Shown here piece by piece: positions 17,182 through 26,566 of a stretch of 64,000 bases of DNA. A program made the translations under genes and the position numbers. The stretch covers positions 49,942 to 113,941 of the forward strand of contig JAYPOZ010000003.1 in the NCBI GenBank assembly GCA_038131165.1, in the 5' to 3' direction. Every line of letters begins with the position of its first letter. Within the stretch, counting starts at the first letter, position 1. This DNA is from UBA6544 sp038131165. GTDB lineage: Bacteria; Pseudomonadota; Alphaproteobacteria; UBA8366. The notes under the pieces are model-generated. The model did not search any database. It had not been told where the DNA came from and worked only from the letters and a program-made list of their open reading frames with translations.

Positions 17182-18351
17182 TCAGGTCAACGCGGACTTT
17201 AAGTCCTCGACTAGGTCCGTTTTCTCCCAAGAAAACCCACCATCCGCCTCGGGTTCCCGACCGAAATGCCCATAGGCGGCAGTCCGGGCATAAATCGGCC
17301 GGCTCAACTGCAGGCGTTCGCGAATGCCCCGCGGACTCAGATCCATGGCTTCCTGGACAGCCCCCGCAAGCTTTAAGTCGTCGACCGTCCCGGTGCCCGC
17401 CGTATCGATGTATACCGAAAGCGGCTTGGAGACGCCAATCGCATAAGCGATCTGAATGGTGCACCGGTCTGCGAGATCCGCGGCGACGACGTTCTTGGCG
17501 ACATACCGGGCCGCGTAAGCCGCCGACCGGTCCACCTTGGTCGGGTCCTTGCCCGAAAAGGCGCCGCCCCCATGGGGCGAGGATCCGCCATAGGTATCGA
17601 CAATGATCTTGCGGCCGGTCAATCCCGTATCGCCATCCGGCCCGCCGATCACGAAACGCCCGGTCGGGTTCACGTAGAACTCGTCCTCGTCGCACATCCA
17701 GCCATCGGGCAAAACCTTGAGGACATGCGGGCGCACCAATTCGCGCACTTCCGCCTGTTCCATGCCGTCGGCGTGCTGCGTGGAGACGACCGCCGAGACG
17801 ACTTTCGTCGGCACACCGTTCACATACTGAACCGTAAGCTGACTTTTCGAATCTGGACCGATGCCGGGCAGTTCACCCGCATGCCGCGCCGCCGCCATGC
17901 TTTTCAAGATTTGATGGCTGTAGTGTATCGGCGCCGGCATCAGCACGGGAGTCTCACGGCAGGCGTAGCCGAACATCAGGCCCTGATCTCCGGCCCCTTC
18001 GTCCTTATTGCCCGCAGCGTCGACACCCTGGGCGATATCCGCCGACTGGGAGTGGACATAGCACTGGACTTCCATTGTCCGCCAATTGAATCCATCCTGC
18101 TCGTAACCGATTTCGCGGACGCTCTTGCGCGCAAGCTCTTCCAGCACCTCGTGCGTGATACTGTCCGGACCGCGCACCTCTCCGGCCAAAACGACCCGAT
18201 TTGTCGTCGCCAGGGTTTCGCAGGCCACGCGCGCATTTTCCCCGCTCGCCAGGTAGACATCTACGATTTCATCCGATATCCGATCGCAGATTTTATCAGG
18301 GTGCCCTTCAGACACGGATTCACTGGTAAATAGAAAGTTTCCGTTGCTCAC
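17182..18351 (-). CDS. metK: S-adenosylmethionine synthetase
   Basis: Makes S-adenosylmethionine from methionine and ATP. It has 389 residues with the signature motifs SEGHPDKICDRISD near residue 14, GAGDQGLMFGYA near 120 and GGAFSGKDPTKVDRSA near 262. The start is GTG 18351 (MSNGNFLFTSESVSEG), with AAGGGG about 6 bases upstream. It lies 147 bases after the PhrR-like gene; I could not recognise a SAM riboswitch in that leader. trmB follows. Confidence 0.98.
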   Translation of the reverse strand: MSNGNFLFTSESVSEGHPDKICDRISDEIVDVYLASGENARVACETLATTNRVVLAGEVRGPDSITHEVLEELARKSVREIGYEQDGFNWRTMEVQCYVHSQSADIAQGVDAAGNKDEGAGDQGLMFGYACRETPVLMPAPIHYSHQILKSMAAARHAGELPGIGPDSKSQLTVQYVNGVPTKVVSAVVSTQHADGMEQAEVRELVRPHVLKVLPDGWMCDEDEFYVNPTGRFVIGGPDGDTGLTGRKIIVDTYGGSSPHGGGAFSGKDPTKVDRSAAYAARYVAKNVVAADLADRCTIQIAYAIGVSKPLSVYIDTAGTGTVDDLKLAGAVQEAMDLSPRGIRERLQLSRPIYARTAAYGHFGREPEADGGFSWEKTDLVEDLKSALT

Positions 18352-18498
18352 GCCTCACCCCTTCTCGAATATCGAATTTCGTTCGTATCCTTGCGCGGGC
18401 GCCGCAATCTCGTGGAGCGCCGCTTCCTGATGTAGCGACCTTGTCGCAATCTTTCACAACGGCGTCAAGAGAGCGCACCAACGGATCGATGAAAATCG

Positions 18499-18957
18499 TT
18501 AAGGATCGGGGCTTTCTGTGGGCGATAGGGATCTTGCCAGTTCAAACAGTCGCTTGCGGATCGCCGGGTCCCGTACCTTGTAATAGGCGCGAACGAGTTC
18601 CAGAGTCTCGCGCTTTGTCAACGGATCGACCGCGGCGGCGCCAGCCGGAAACCTGTCGGCAACGGCGAGGCGGGGCGCCGCGTTCGCTCCCGCCGCATCC
18701 GTCATCTCGTCGAAGAAATAAGAAATAGAAACACCCAGCACGTGCGACAAATCATAAAGCCGGCTCGCACCGATGCGATTCGTCCCCCGTTCATATTTCT
18801 GAATTTGCTGAAAGGTCAATCCGAGCGCGGCGCCCAGCTTTTCCTGGCTCAGGCCCAATACCGTTCGGCGTGCGCGCATGCGCGCGCCGACATGCACGTC
18901 GATTGGATTCGGGTTTCCGGTCTTTGTACGAAAGCGCGGCGCGCCGGGAGATTGCAT
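18499..18957 (-). CDS. XRE-family HTH regulator, PhrR-like
   Basis: DNA-binding regulator of 152 residues. A Cro/CI helix-turn-helix spans about 22-80, with RMRARRTVLGLSQEKLGAAL and the recognition segment TFQQIQKYERGTNRIGASRL. The rest is a short helical C-terminal part with no visible ligand domain. It resembles the alphaproteobacterial regulator between lnt and metK, whose Sinorhizobium member PhrR is acid-inducible; targets here are unknown. The 98-base AT-rich region upstream probably carries its promoter. Confidence 0.9.
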   Translation of the reverse strand: MQSPGAPRFRTKTGNPNPIDVHVGARMRARRTVLGLSQEKLGAALGLTFQQIQKYERGTNRIGASRLYDLSHVLGVSISYFFDEMTDAAGANAAPRLAVADRFPAGAAAVDPLTKRETLELVRAYYKVRDPAIRKRLFELARSLSPTESPDP

Positions 18958-19055
18958 TTAAGATCTTCTTTAAAACAATTTCAGCACACACTTTAGATGC
19001 CTTAGTACAATCTTTGATTTGGGTGTTTCTATAGAAAAATCAAGAATTTTAAACA

Positions 19056-20630
19056 CTAGAGAGATTTCGCGCGCCGGCTTAGAAAGACCGCAACCACAAC
19101 GGCCATTCCAAGCAAGATAGCGAAAATCCAATCGCCATACCGAGCGTAAGGCGGCGCGTCCGCAAGCGCATCAGGCAAACGGATATCCAGAAATCCCACC
19201 TCATCGAGAGGAATAATACCCACGACCCGGCCATAAGGGTCGACCGCGCCCGAAATGCCGGTGTAAGCGGCCCGAACGACCGGCAGGCCTTCCTCGACCG
19301 CGCGCACACGCGCATTGGCGAAGTGTTGGTGCGGGCCCGCGGTTGCACCATACCAAGCGTCGTTGGTCAAATTGAGGATCACGCCCGGTCGATCCAGCGC
19401 GTCTACAACATGCCCGGGAAAGATGATTTCGTAGCAAACCAACAGACTGGCGGGCGGCAGACCCCGCAGTCGAAGCGTGCGGACGCCCGGCCCCGGAGCA
19501 TATCCCAGCGCGCCCTGCGTTATTTTCTCGATCGGGAGGAGAGAAGCCAGCGGCACATATTCGCCGAACGGCACGAGGTGCGCTTTATCGTAATGACCGA
19601 CAATCGCGCCGTCCGTGTCCAGAGCCAGAATGGCATTGTGCGCGGGGGCGCCGCGCGCCTCCCGACGCGGGGCGCCAGTGAGCAGCAATCCGCCCTCGGG
19701 CACCACCCGCGCGAGCGCGCGCCGGGCGTCCTCATCCTCGGCCAAATAGAGAGTCGCCGCCATTTCGGGCCATACCACATGGGTCACCCAATCCGGACGA
19801 TCTTGCAGGCTGAGCCGGTAATGCAAACCGATATTGCGCGACCGAAACTGGCGCGCCCATTTCTCGCGCTGCGGAATATTTGCCTGAACCAGGCGTATGC
19901 CGGTATCCGCAACCGTTGTCATCGGCCCCGCCGGGAGCCGCCATTCGCCGGCAATCCAGTGACCCGCAATCAGCGACACCGTCAACCCGATCGCGACCCA
20001 GCGTTGACGGGACGGCCCGCGAGCCGCCACAGCCGGCAGAACCGCCGCGACCAAAGCCACGATACCCGTGCCGTAAATGCCATAATAGGCAGCGGATTGA
20101 AGCAAGGGATCGATGCCGGACCATGTATGCCCGAAGAGATTCCAAGGCAGGCCGGTTAGAATATGTCCGCGCAGCCAATCGGCCGCCGCCAGCGCGGCCG
20201 CGAGCGCCAACGCGGTCGCCAATCTTCCCGTTGCGTAGGAGGCGCAAAGAGTCGCCGCGCCGATAAAGGTCGCGAGAAAGGCCGGCAGGCCAAGCGCGGC
20301 AAAGGGCAACATCCAGGCATGTTGGTCCGAGAACACCAACAAGGCATTGCCGATCCAATAAAGACCGACCGCGAAATAGCCGAATCCAAACCACCAGCCG
20401 AGCAGGAAGGCCGTCCGCGGCCGAGCACAACAACCACCCAGCAGCCAAACAAGCGCGGTGAGCGCGAGAATAAACATTGGCAGAAAATCGACGGGGGGCA
20501 GAGCGAGGGTCGCAAAGGCGCCGAGAACCACCGCGCAAACGGCGCGGCGCCAGCCAGCCAGGCCCTGCAGGCAAGCCGCAACCCCATCAAGGGTGGTCCA
20601 TAAGCCGGACACCGGACTATGTGCTATCAA
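19056..20630 (-). CDS. lnt: Apolipoprotein N-acyltransferase
   Basis: Inner-membrane enzyme that adds the third acyl chain to lipoproteins before Lol sorting; the window encodes several candidate substrates. It has 524 residues: six or so N-terminal membrane helices (about 30-215), then a periplasmic nitrilase-like domain. The catalytic triad is visible as Glu in WPEMAATLYL near 287, Lys in KAHLVPFGEYVP near 347 and Cys in LLVCYEIIFPG near 399; a last helix lies at the C-terminus. The start TTG 20630 overlaps the corC-like gene by 14 bases, and a GTG seven codons later is an alternative. Confidence 0.96.
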   Translation of the reverse strand: MIAHSPVSGLWTTLDGVAACLQGLAGWRRAVCAVVLGAFATLALPPVDFLPMFILALTALVWLLGGCCARPRTAFLLGWWFGFGYFAVGLYWIGNALLVFSDQHAWMLPFAALGLPAFLATFIGAATLCASYATGRLATALALAAALAAADWLRGHILTGLPWNLFGHTWSGIDPLLQSAAYYGIYGTGIVALVAAVLPAVAARGPSRQRWVAIGLTVSLIAGHWIAGEWRLPAGPMTTVADTGIRLVQANIPQREKWARQFRSRNIGLHYRLSLQDRPDWVTHVVWPEMAATLYLAEDEDARRALARVVPEGGLLLTGAPRREARGAPAHNAILALDTDGAIVGHYDKAHLVPFGEYVPLASLLPIEKITQGALGYAPGPGVRTLRLRGLPPASLLVCYEIIFPGHVVDALDRPGVILNLTNDAWYGATAGPHQHFANARVRAVEEGLPVVRAAYTGISGAVDPYGRVVGIIPLDEVGFLDIRLPDALADAPPYARYGDWIFAILLGMAVVVAVFLSRRAKSL

Positions 20631-21543
20631 GATCGTCTTGCGGCGGCAGGCTGCAGACTCTCACCCGTCGAATGCGGCGGGCATCGGCGTCGATTATTTC
20701 GAACTCCACCCCGGATTCTTCGTGCAATATCACCTCGCCGCGCGTCGGGACCCTTCCGGCCAGGTTAAAGATGAGCCCGCCGACCGTATCGGAACCTTCT
20801 TCTCGTTCTTCATCGGTGAGAATTTTTCCGACCGTCGTCTCAAATTCGCCGAGGCTCAAACGCGCATCGATATCGAGCGACCCATCCGGCCGGGCCGTTA
20901 ACAGCGGCCCCTCATCGACATCGTGCTCGTCTTCGATCTCGCCCACAATCTGCTCGACCAAATCCTCGATTGTCGTCAGACCGTCGATCCCGCCAAATTC
21001 GTCGACCACCAGTGCCATGTGAGTACGGTCCATCCGCATCTGCAGCAGCAGGTCGAGTACGCGCATGCTCGGCGCGACAAAAAGAGTCTTGCGGAGGATC
21101 TTCCCAATATCGAACGGATCTTCCGATGCCATCGACGCCATCAAGTCTTTGATGTGAATCATGCCCAGCACGTCGTCCAAATTTCCCCGGTACACCGGCA
21201 TCCGGGAATGGGCTTCTTCGGCAATGAGAGTGAGCAAATCACTCCGGCTAATGGTCACATCGACGGCAACGATGTCGGCGCGCGGTATCATCACGTCAGC
21301 GACCGTCAAAGCACCGACCGTGAGGACCTTGTCGAGCATCGCGCGGGCGACAGGATCGACCGGCGGCTCGTTCTCTTCGTGCTGTTCAATCAGTTCTTCA
21401 AAGGTTTCGCGCAGGCTGGAATCGCCGTTCCGCCCATTGCGCATCCCACGGAACAAATTGCGGAAGAACCCGCTTTGTCGCGGACTTTCCGAGGTTTCAT
21501 TCGCACCGCCCTCTACTGAATCCAAAACCGAATCTCCGTTCAC
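20617..21543 (-). CDS. corC: CBS-domain protein of the CorC/YbeX (HlyC) family
   Basis: 308 residues. A paired CBS module spans about 75-200 (VADVMIPRADIVAVD; SRMPVYRGNLDDVLGMIHIKDLM; THMALVVDEFGGIDGLTTIEDLVEQIVGEI, cited in parts), and a CorC/HlyC C-terminal domain about 215-300. No membrane helix is visible, so this is the soluble YbeX type rather than the membrane-anchored type. The family is linked to magnesium/cobalt efflux and, for YbeX, to ribosome metabolism; the exact role is unsettled. The start is GTG 21543. Order ybeY-corC-lnt is the same as in E. coli. Confidence 0.93.
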   Translation of the reverse strand: MNGDSVLDSVEGGANETSESPRQSGFFRNLFRGMRNGRNGDSSLRETFEELIEQHEENEPPVDPVARAMLDKVLTVGALTVADVMIPRADIVAVDVTISRSDLLTLIAEEAHSRMPVYRGNLDDVLGMIHIKDLMASMASEDPFDIGKILRKTLFVAPSMRVLDLLLQMRMDRTHMALVVDEFGGIDGLTTIEDLVEQIVGEIEDEHDVDEGPLLTARPDGSLDIDARLSLGEFETTVGKILTDEEREEGSDTVGGLIFNLAGRVPTRGEVILHEESGVEFEIIDADARRIRRVRVCSLPPQDDLDST

Positions 21544-21549
21544 CGCCCT

Positions 21550-22044
21550 CTACTCCGCTGCGTCGGCAGATATCTGATAGGGATTCGAATAGCCAAGATG
21601 CTTCAGCGCCCTGACCTCGAGGGCCTCCATCTCGGCAGCCTCTCTTGCCGTCCCGTGATCATGGCCGAGCAAATGCAAAATGCCGTGCACCGCCAAATGA
21701 GACACATGTGCCTCAATGGATTTGGAGTCGCGCGCCGCCTCGCTCAAGAGTGTCTCAAGGGAAAGGACGACGTCGCCCAGATGAACCGGCCCGTCGGGAC
21801 ACACCGCCTCGCCCATCGGGAAAGCCAAAACGTTGGTCGCGCTGTCCTGACCTCGGTGCGCGTTATTCAAGCGGCGCATCCGCGCATCGTCGCTCAAGAC
21901 AACACTAACCTCGGCGGGTCCGTCAAATCCGGCCAATTGCCACGCGGCGTCCAGGGCGCGCCGCAATAAAAGCTCGATTTCCGGTATCCGGCGGCGCCAA
22001 TCTTCCGTTTCGACAGAGAGCTCATAAGTGAGTTCCGCAGTCAT
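21550..22044 (-). CDS. ybeY: Endoribonuclease YbeY
   Basis: Zinc-dependent RNase of 16S rRNA 3'-end maturation and ribosome quality control. It has 164 residues. The zinc motif HGxLHLxGHDH is complete as HGILHLLGHDHG near residues 120-131, and RLNNAHRGQDSATNVLAFP is the conserved core. The start ATG overlaps the phoH stop as ATGA, which places it in the miaB-phoH-ybeY-corC-lnt operon. Confidence 0.97.
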   Translation of the reverse strand: MTAELTYELSVETEDWRRRIPEIELLLRRALDAAWQLAGFDGPAEVSVVLSDDARMRRLNNAHRGQDSATNVLAFPMGEAVCPDGPVHLGDVVLSLETLLSEAARDSKSIEAHVSHLAVHGILHLLGHDHGTAREAAEMEALEVRALKHLGYSNPYQISADAAE

Positions 22045-23030
22045 TGCTTGACTGAATCCTGGCTCGACGGAGAATGCGCATCATAGGCGCGCACAATTCT
22101 GGCCACGAGATCATGGCGTACGACGTCCGCATCGGTGAAGCGGATGAAATGCGCACCCTCCACGTCCTTCAGAATCTCGACGGCATCGGTGAGGCCCGAG
22201 CGATAGCCGGAAGGCAAGTCCACCTGGCTCAAGTCGCCAGTCACAACCATCCGGCTGTTCTCCCCAAGACGCGTCAGAAACATCTTCATCTGCATCGGCG
22301 TCGTGTTCTGTGCCTCGTCCAAGATCACAAACGCGTTCGACAGCGTCCGGCCGCGCATAAAAGCAAGCGGTGCAATTTCGATCTCGCCCGAATCCATCCG
22401 CCGGGTCACCTGTTCCGCCGGCATTGTGTCGTATAAAGCGTCATAGAGCGGCCGGAGGTAAGGGTCCACCTTCTCACGCATATCGCCGGGCAGAAAGCCC
22501 AGGCGTTCGCCAGCCTCGACCGCCGGGCGCGACAGGATGATTCGGTCAACCCGGCCTGTCATGATCATAGCGACGGCCTGACAGACGGCGAGGTAGGTTT
22601 TCCCCGTGCCGGCTGGACCAAGACCAAATACCAGATCATGGCGTGCAATGGCGCGAATATACCGGGCCTGCATCGGCGAGCGCGGCATGATGCGCTTCTT
22701 GCGGGTTTGGATGACCGGTTGATCGTCTCCCCCGAGATCAAGCCCACCAGCCGCCATTCTAATCGCCGCATCGACATCGGCTGCGTCGACCGACTGCCCG
22801 TTCGTGAGTTTCCGGTATAGCGCGCTCAACGCGGAACGCGCGATATCCGCGGAATCATTTGGCCCCATAATTGCCAAATGATTGCCGCGACTGATCAGGG
22901 AAACGCCAAGACGGTTTTCGATCTGCGCGAGATGCTTATCGTGTTCGCCGTATAGGAGCGGCAGGAGCCGGTTGTCCTCGAAATTGACATGCAGGCCGTC
23001 TCCCTGCTCTGACCCCGTCAGCGAACTCAA
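22041..23030 (-). CDS. phoH: PhoH-family ATPase (YbeZ)
   Basis: 329 residues. The N-terminal 110 residues have a KH-like segment (FEDNRLLPLLYGEHDKHLAQI); then comes a P-loop NTPase with Walker A GPAGTGKTYLA near 139-147 and Walker B FVILDEAQNTTP near 235. YbeZ partners YbeY in rRNA processing in other bacteria; this is family knowledge, supported by the 4-base overlap with ybeY. The start TTG 23030 overlaps the miaB stop as TTGA. Confidence 0.96.
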   Translation of the reverse strand: MSSLTGSEQGDGLHVNFEDNRLLPLLYGEHDKHLAQIENRLGVSLISRGNHLAIMGPNDSADIARSALSALYRKLTNGQSVDAADVDAAIRMAAGGLDLGGDDQPVIQTRKKRIMPRSPMQARYIRAIARHDLVFGLGPAGTGKTYLAVCQAVAMIMTGRVDRIILSRPAVEAGERLGFLPGDMREKVDPYLRPLYDALYDTMPAEQVTRRMDSGEIEIAPLAFMRGRTLSNAFVILDEAQNTTPMQMKMFLTRLGENSRMVVTGDLSQVDLPSGYRSGLTDAVEILKDVEGAHFIRFTDADVVRHDLVARIVRAYDAHSPSSQDSVKQ

Positions 23031-24406
23031 ACGCTGGCCCTCCGCAATGCCGGCTCGCCCGCCTCAGGCAGGGCAAGCTTACCGCGTAAACTATTCGTCA
23101 TGATCTCGGCGATACAGACATCGGCAACATATCCGACGCGGTGATCCGGCCCATCGAAATGAACAGGCTGCAAATAGGGCGAACGGCCGAGTAATTGCCC
23201 GGGCTGACGGCCCGATCCTTCGATGAGAACCGGCAAGGTCCTGCCCAACTGAGCATGATTGAAAGCGTCCTGTTGCGCCCGCAACAATTGCTGCAGACTT
23301 TCCAAACGGTCGCGTTTCACCTCTTCCGGCACCTGGTCGGAGATTGCCGCAGCGGGAGTGCCCGGTCTCGGACTATATTTAAACGAAAACGCCTGGCTGA
23401 AGCCGATGTCGTTGACCAGACGCAGGGTCGCGGCGAATTCGGCGTCCGTCTCGCCGGGAAACCCGACGATAAAATCGGAGGACAGCGCCAGTTCGGGTTG
23501 GACGGTGCGCAGGCGTTCGATCAGGGAGCGATACTCATCGGCGGTATGGCGGCGGTTCATCGCCGCCAATATGCGGTCCGAGCCAGATTGCACCGGCAAA
23601 TGCAGGAACGGCATGAGTTGAGGGACATCCCGGTGCGTTTCGATCAAGGCATCGTCCATGTCGCGCGGATGGCTGGTCGTGTAGCGGATGCGGTGCAGGC
23701 CGTCGATCTCCGCCAGAACTCGGATCAAGCGCCCCAGACCCCAATCTTTTCCATCGGACCCGGTCCCGTGATAGGCGTTTACGTTCTGGCCCAGGAGCGT
23801 GATCTCCCGGCTGCCCGCCGCCACGAGCCGGCGCGCCTCGGCGACGACCGCGCTCACGGGGCGCGACTGCTCCGCACCCCGCGTATACGGCACCACGCAG
23901 AAGGTGCAGAAGCGGTCGCATCCTTCCTGGATCGACAGGAAGGCGGAGACGCCTTGCGGGGCGGCTTCCTCCGGCAGGTGATCGAACTTATCTTCGGCCG
24001 GGAATTCGATATCGATCACCGGACCCGATCTGCCCGCTGCCACGTCTTCGACCATCTCGGGAAGTCGGTGATAGGTCTGCGGACCGAGCACGATATCCAC
24101 ATACGGCGCCCGAGACAGAATCTCGTCGCCTTCAGCCTGTGCGACACAGCCGGCGACCGCAATCAACATCTTGCCGCCGCCCGCTTGAAGTTTCTCTTCC
24201 TGCAACAAGCGCAGACGGCCCAGTTCGGAATACACCTTTTCCGCCGCCTTTTCGCGAATGTGACAGGTATTCAGGACGACCATGTCGGCATCGTCGACGG
24301 AATCCGCCGGCAAATAGCCGGAAGGCGCCAACGAATCCGCCATGCGCGCGGAATCGTAGACATTCATCTGGCAACCGAATGTCTTGATAAAGAGCTTCTT
24401 ACCCAA
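23027..24406 (-). CDS. miaB: tRNA-2-methylthio-N6-dimethylallyladenosine synthase MiaB
   Basis: Radical-SAM methylthiotransferase that acts on i6A37 of tRNAs. It has 459 residues. The UPF0004 domain cysteines are in TFGCQMNVYD, LNTCHIREKA and AVAGCVAQAEG; the radical SAM cluster CX3CX2C is GCDRFCTFCVVPYTRG near 161-170; a TRAM domain lies at the C-terminus. The start TTG 24406 gives the expected MGKKLFIKTFGCQMN, but the ribosome-binding site is weak. The 121-base gap before it contains a possible promoter (TTGAAA, 17 bases, TTATTT). Confidence 0.97.
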   Translation of the reverse strand: MGKKLFIKTFGCQMNVYDSARMADSLAPSGYLPADSVDDADMVVLNTCHIREKAAEKVYSELGRLRLLQEEKLQAGGGKMLIAVAGCVAQAEGDEILSRAPYVDIVLGPQTYHRLPEMVEDVAAGRSGPVIDIEFPAEDKFDHLPEEAAPQGVSAFLSIQEGCDRFCTFCVVPYTRGAEQSRPVSAVVAEARRLVAAGSREITLLGQNVNAYHGTGSDGKDWGLGRLIRVLAEIDGLHRIRYTTSHPRDMDDALIETHRDVPQLMPFLHLPVQSGSDRILAAMNRRHTADEYRSLIERLRTVQPELALSSDFIVGFPGETDAEFAATLRLVNDIGFSQAFSFKYSPRPGTPAAAISDQVPEEVKRDRLESLQQLLRAQQDAFNHAQLGRTLPVLIEGSGRQPGQLLGRSPYLQPVHFDGPDHRVGYVADVCIAEIMTNSLRGKLALPEAGEPALRRASV

Positions 24407-24527
24407 CGTCAGACGCTCACGGGGCCGACGCTGGCACTTGCCCTAGGGTTCATCGATGAAATAAGCGCTGGACGCCAATAGTTTCAACAATCTTGACTGC
24501 CACCCTAACACCCGAACGCTATGGTAT

Positions 24528-25358
24528 TCAAGCGGTCGAAGTGCCGGAAAGCGCGAGTGTCGACACCGGGGATCGGGACGGTTTCCCGGATATCGCGTCG
24601 GAAAAGCCACGGACGATCGTCCGTTCGCAATGCCGCGACAATTCCTTGCGCGACGTAAAGTCTTCCAAAGTGACCGGATCATGAATGACGATATCGACCC
24701 GGAACCGGCCGTATCCAAGCAGGCACCAAAAATGCGAGGCAAAGTCCATGTCGCCATACCACGCGTACAGCGGCCGCAGATGACGGCCGAGCGGCACGCC
24801 GTCGAGACGCGTGTAGGCGACTGAAATCGGTTGCACCGGAACGGCCCGGCCGTCCACCTTCAGCTCCGCCGCGCCGAACAAAGTGCTCTTGAACGGCAGA
24901 ATCGAATTGCCGTCGCTGCTGGTCCCTTCCGGGAAGAGAATCAGCCGATCTCCGCCAGCCAGCCGGTCCGCCAATTCCAACATCTGCTGGCGCGCATAAC
25001 GGGGCCGTCGCTCCACATAAATGGTGCGTTGCAACGTCGACAAATAGCCGAAAATCGGCCAATCGCGGACATCGGCGCGCGAGACGAAACACGCATCGAC
25101 AACCGAGCCCAGCGCCGTGACGTCCAAGTAGGAAATATGATTGGCGACAAACAGCGCCGGACCTTCGATGAGCGGCTTCCCGGAAACCGTGACTTCCATC
25201 CCCAGAATTCGCCGGCACATGCGATGCCAGAGCGGTGGCAGCCATTTCGATGCCCTGAGACCGAATGCTAAAGCCGGGCGCTGGGTCACGACGATAAACG
25301 CCGCCAAACCAAGCAGACCAAGAGCCCGCAGCGACGCCAGAGTGATCGATCTTTTCAT
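24528..25358 (-). CDS. plsC: 1-acyl-sn-glycerol-3-phosphate acyltransferase
   Basis: Membrane enzyme making phosphatidic acid from lysophosphatidic acid. It has 276 residues. One N-terminal hydrophobic helix (about 5-30) precedes the acyltransferase domain. The catalytic NHxxxxD is NHISYLD near residues 72-78 and the substrate motif FPEGTSSDG is near 143-151. It lies between fur and miaB, the usual alphaproteobacterial position, and has a good -10 element about 50 bases upstream. Confidence 0.95.
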   Translation of the reverse strand: MKRSITLASLRALGLLGLAAFIVVTQRPALAFGLRASKWLPPLWHRMCRRILGMEVTVSGKPLIEGPALFVANHISYLDVTALGSVVDACFVSRADVRDWPIFGYLSTLQRTIYVERRPRYARQQMLELADRLAGGDRLILFPEGTSSDGNSILPFKSTLFGAAELKVDGRAVPVQPISVAYTRLDGVPLGRHLRPLYAWYGDMDFASHFWCLLGYGRFRVDIVIHDPVTLEDFTSRKELSRHCERTIVRGFSDAISGKPSRSPVSTLALSGTSTA

Positions 25359-25408
25359 TCCGCTGGGCGATCCCTCTACTTTTCCGGCCTACCGAGCCAA
25401 GGATGCGC

Positions 25409-25414
25409 ATTATA
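25409..25414 (-). promoter_or_regulatory. -10 element of a candidate plsC operon promoter
   Basis: Minus strand GCGGTATAATGCG contains a perfect TATAAT about 50 bases before the plsC start, but no convincing -35 hexamer 16-18 bases upstream. The rest of the 282-base gap between fur and plsC (25359-25640) holds no gene that I can support. Confidence 0.45.
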
Positions 25415-25640
25415 CCGCTCAACCAGGAAAAAGCCGTCGGTGGTACCGAAGTGATAATCGGATATTCGTTCTATCGCAAGTGATGCCCGATCGCCCGTAT
25501 GAGGGATCGTACTGCAAAAATCGCCGCACGGGGCGCCGCGCCTTAAACCAGATAACCGCCTTTCCGTGTCCGGTTCGCAGACCTCGTTCTTGGGCGGATC
25601 GTTTCAGTCGGACGTTGCGTAAATGACGGGAATCTACGAT

Positions 25641-26072
25641 CTATTTTGCGCTTTTATCGCGCTTCAGGGGCACGGCATAGAGCTCGAGTTTATGATCGAC
25701 AAGGCGATAGCCAAGTTCTTCAGCCACCTCTCGCTGCAGTTGTTCGATTTTCAGATTCGTGAATTCGATCACATCTCCGCTTTCGATGTCGATCAGATGG
25801 TCGTGATGATCTTCCGACGCTTCTTCATAGCGTGAACGCCCATCGCCAAAATCATGCCGATCCAGGATGCTCGCCTCCTCGAAAAGGCGGACGGTCCGAT
25901 ACACCGTGGCGATGCTGATCTTCGAGTCGATTGCCGTCGCCCGTTGATAGAGGAGCTCGACATCCGGGTGGTCGTCCGATTCGGACAGGACACGCGCGAT
26001 TACCCGCCGCTGTCCGGTCATCTTCAGTCCCTTTTCCGAACAAAGGCGTTCGATGCGTTGGGAATCCGCCAT
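25641..26072 (-). CDS. fur: Fur-family metal-responsive repressor
   Basis: 143 residues. The winged-helix N-terminal domain contains GLKMTGQRRVIARVL and SIATVYRTVRLFEEA. The metal-binding core is EDHHDHLIDIESGDVIEF, with the HHDH cluster near residues 89-92. There are no C-terminal CxxC pairs, as in alphaproteobacterial Fur/Mur, so it could sense iron or, as rhizobial Mur does, manganese; sequence alone does not decide. ATG 26072 follows GGGAGATGACGG. It sits between mucR and plsC. Confidence 0.94.
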   Translation of the reverse strand: MADSQRIERLCSEKGLKMTGQRRVIARVLSESDDHPDVELLYQRATAIDSKISIATVYRTVRLFEEASILDRHDFGDGRSRYEEASEDHHDHLIDIESGDVIEFTNLKIEQLQREVAEELGYRLVDHKLELYAVPLKRDKSAK

Positions 26073-26137
26073 CCGTCATCTCCCGTCAGATGCGATATTC
26101 CGCGCTGCTTGCCCGACGAATTGATCGAATAGTTCGC

Positions 26138-26566
26138 TCAGCCTGCGCGGCGGCGCGATCTTGTTCCGAGGCCAATTTCTTTCGCCAATTTGCTGCGCTG
26201 CTTTGCGTAATTCGGCGAGACCATGGGATAATCCGGCGGCAATCCCCAGCGTTCCCGATATTCTTCAGGTGTCAGGTTATACGCTGTTTTCAAATGCCGT
26301 TTCAGCATTTTGAGCTTCTTGCCGTCTTCCAGACAAATTATGTAGTCGGGGGTCACGGATTGCTTTGCAGGCACAGCCGGAACAGGCCGATCCGCCCTCG
26401 CTTCTTGCTCAGAACCGACGCCGGCCAAAGTGCGATAGACACGTTCGATCAGGTCCGGCAGGTCGCCGACCGCTACCGTATTATTCGATACGTGAGCTGC
26501 GACGATTTCCGACGTTAAACCGAGAAGCTCCTCGCGATTGCTGTTGTCTTGCGACGGTTCGGACAT
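26138..26566 (-). CDS. mucR: MucR/Ros-family transcriptional regulator with an incomplete zinc site
   Basis: 142 residues. The conserved Ros/MucR DNA-binding domain covers about 70-135 (DYIICLEDGKKLKMLKRHL, then YRERWGLPPDYPMVSPNYA). Family members act as H-NS-like silencers binding AT-rich DNA and control exopolysaccharide, motility and cell cycle genes. Ros coordinates zinc with two Cys and two His. Here Cys78 is present, the second Cys is Asp81, His91 is present, and the last His is replaced (KTAYN), as in some zinc-free Mesorhizobium homologs. The AT-rich upstream region may be autoregulatory. AGGAAG lies before the ATG. Confidence 0.94.
   Translation of the reverse strand: MSEPSQDNSNREELLGLTSEIVAAHVSNNTVAVGDLPDLIERVYRTLAGVGSEQEARADRPVPAVPAKQSVTPDYIICLEDGKKLKMLKRHLKTAYNLTPEEYRERWGLPPDYPMVSPNYAKQRSKLAKEIGLGTRSRRRAG

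Noticed and set aside
18352..18498. Possible SAM riboswitch (SAM-II or SAM/SAH) ahead of metK
   Set aside because: I could not find the conserved core or pseudoknot pattern by eye. A covariance-model search would be decisive.
18958..18973. TTAA-TTAA pair upstream of the PhrR-like gene as a CtrA site
   Set aside because: The spacing is 8 bases, whereas CtrA sites have 7, and the region is AT-rich so such pairs arise by chance.
25359..25640. Hidden gene in the 282-base gap between fur and plsC
   Set aside because: No frame shows a start with a ribosome-binding site or protein-like composition; only a -10 element is convincing.
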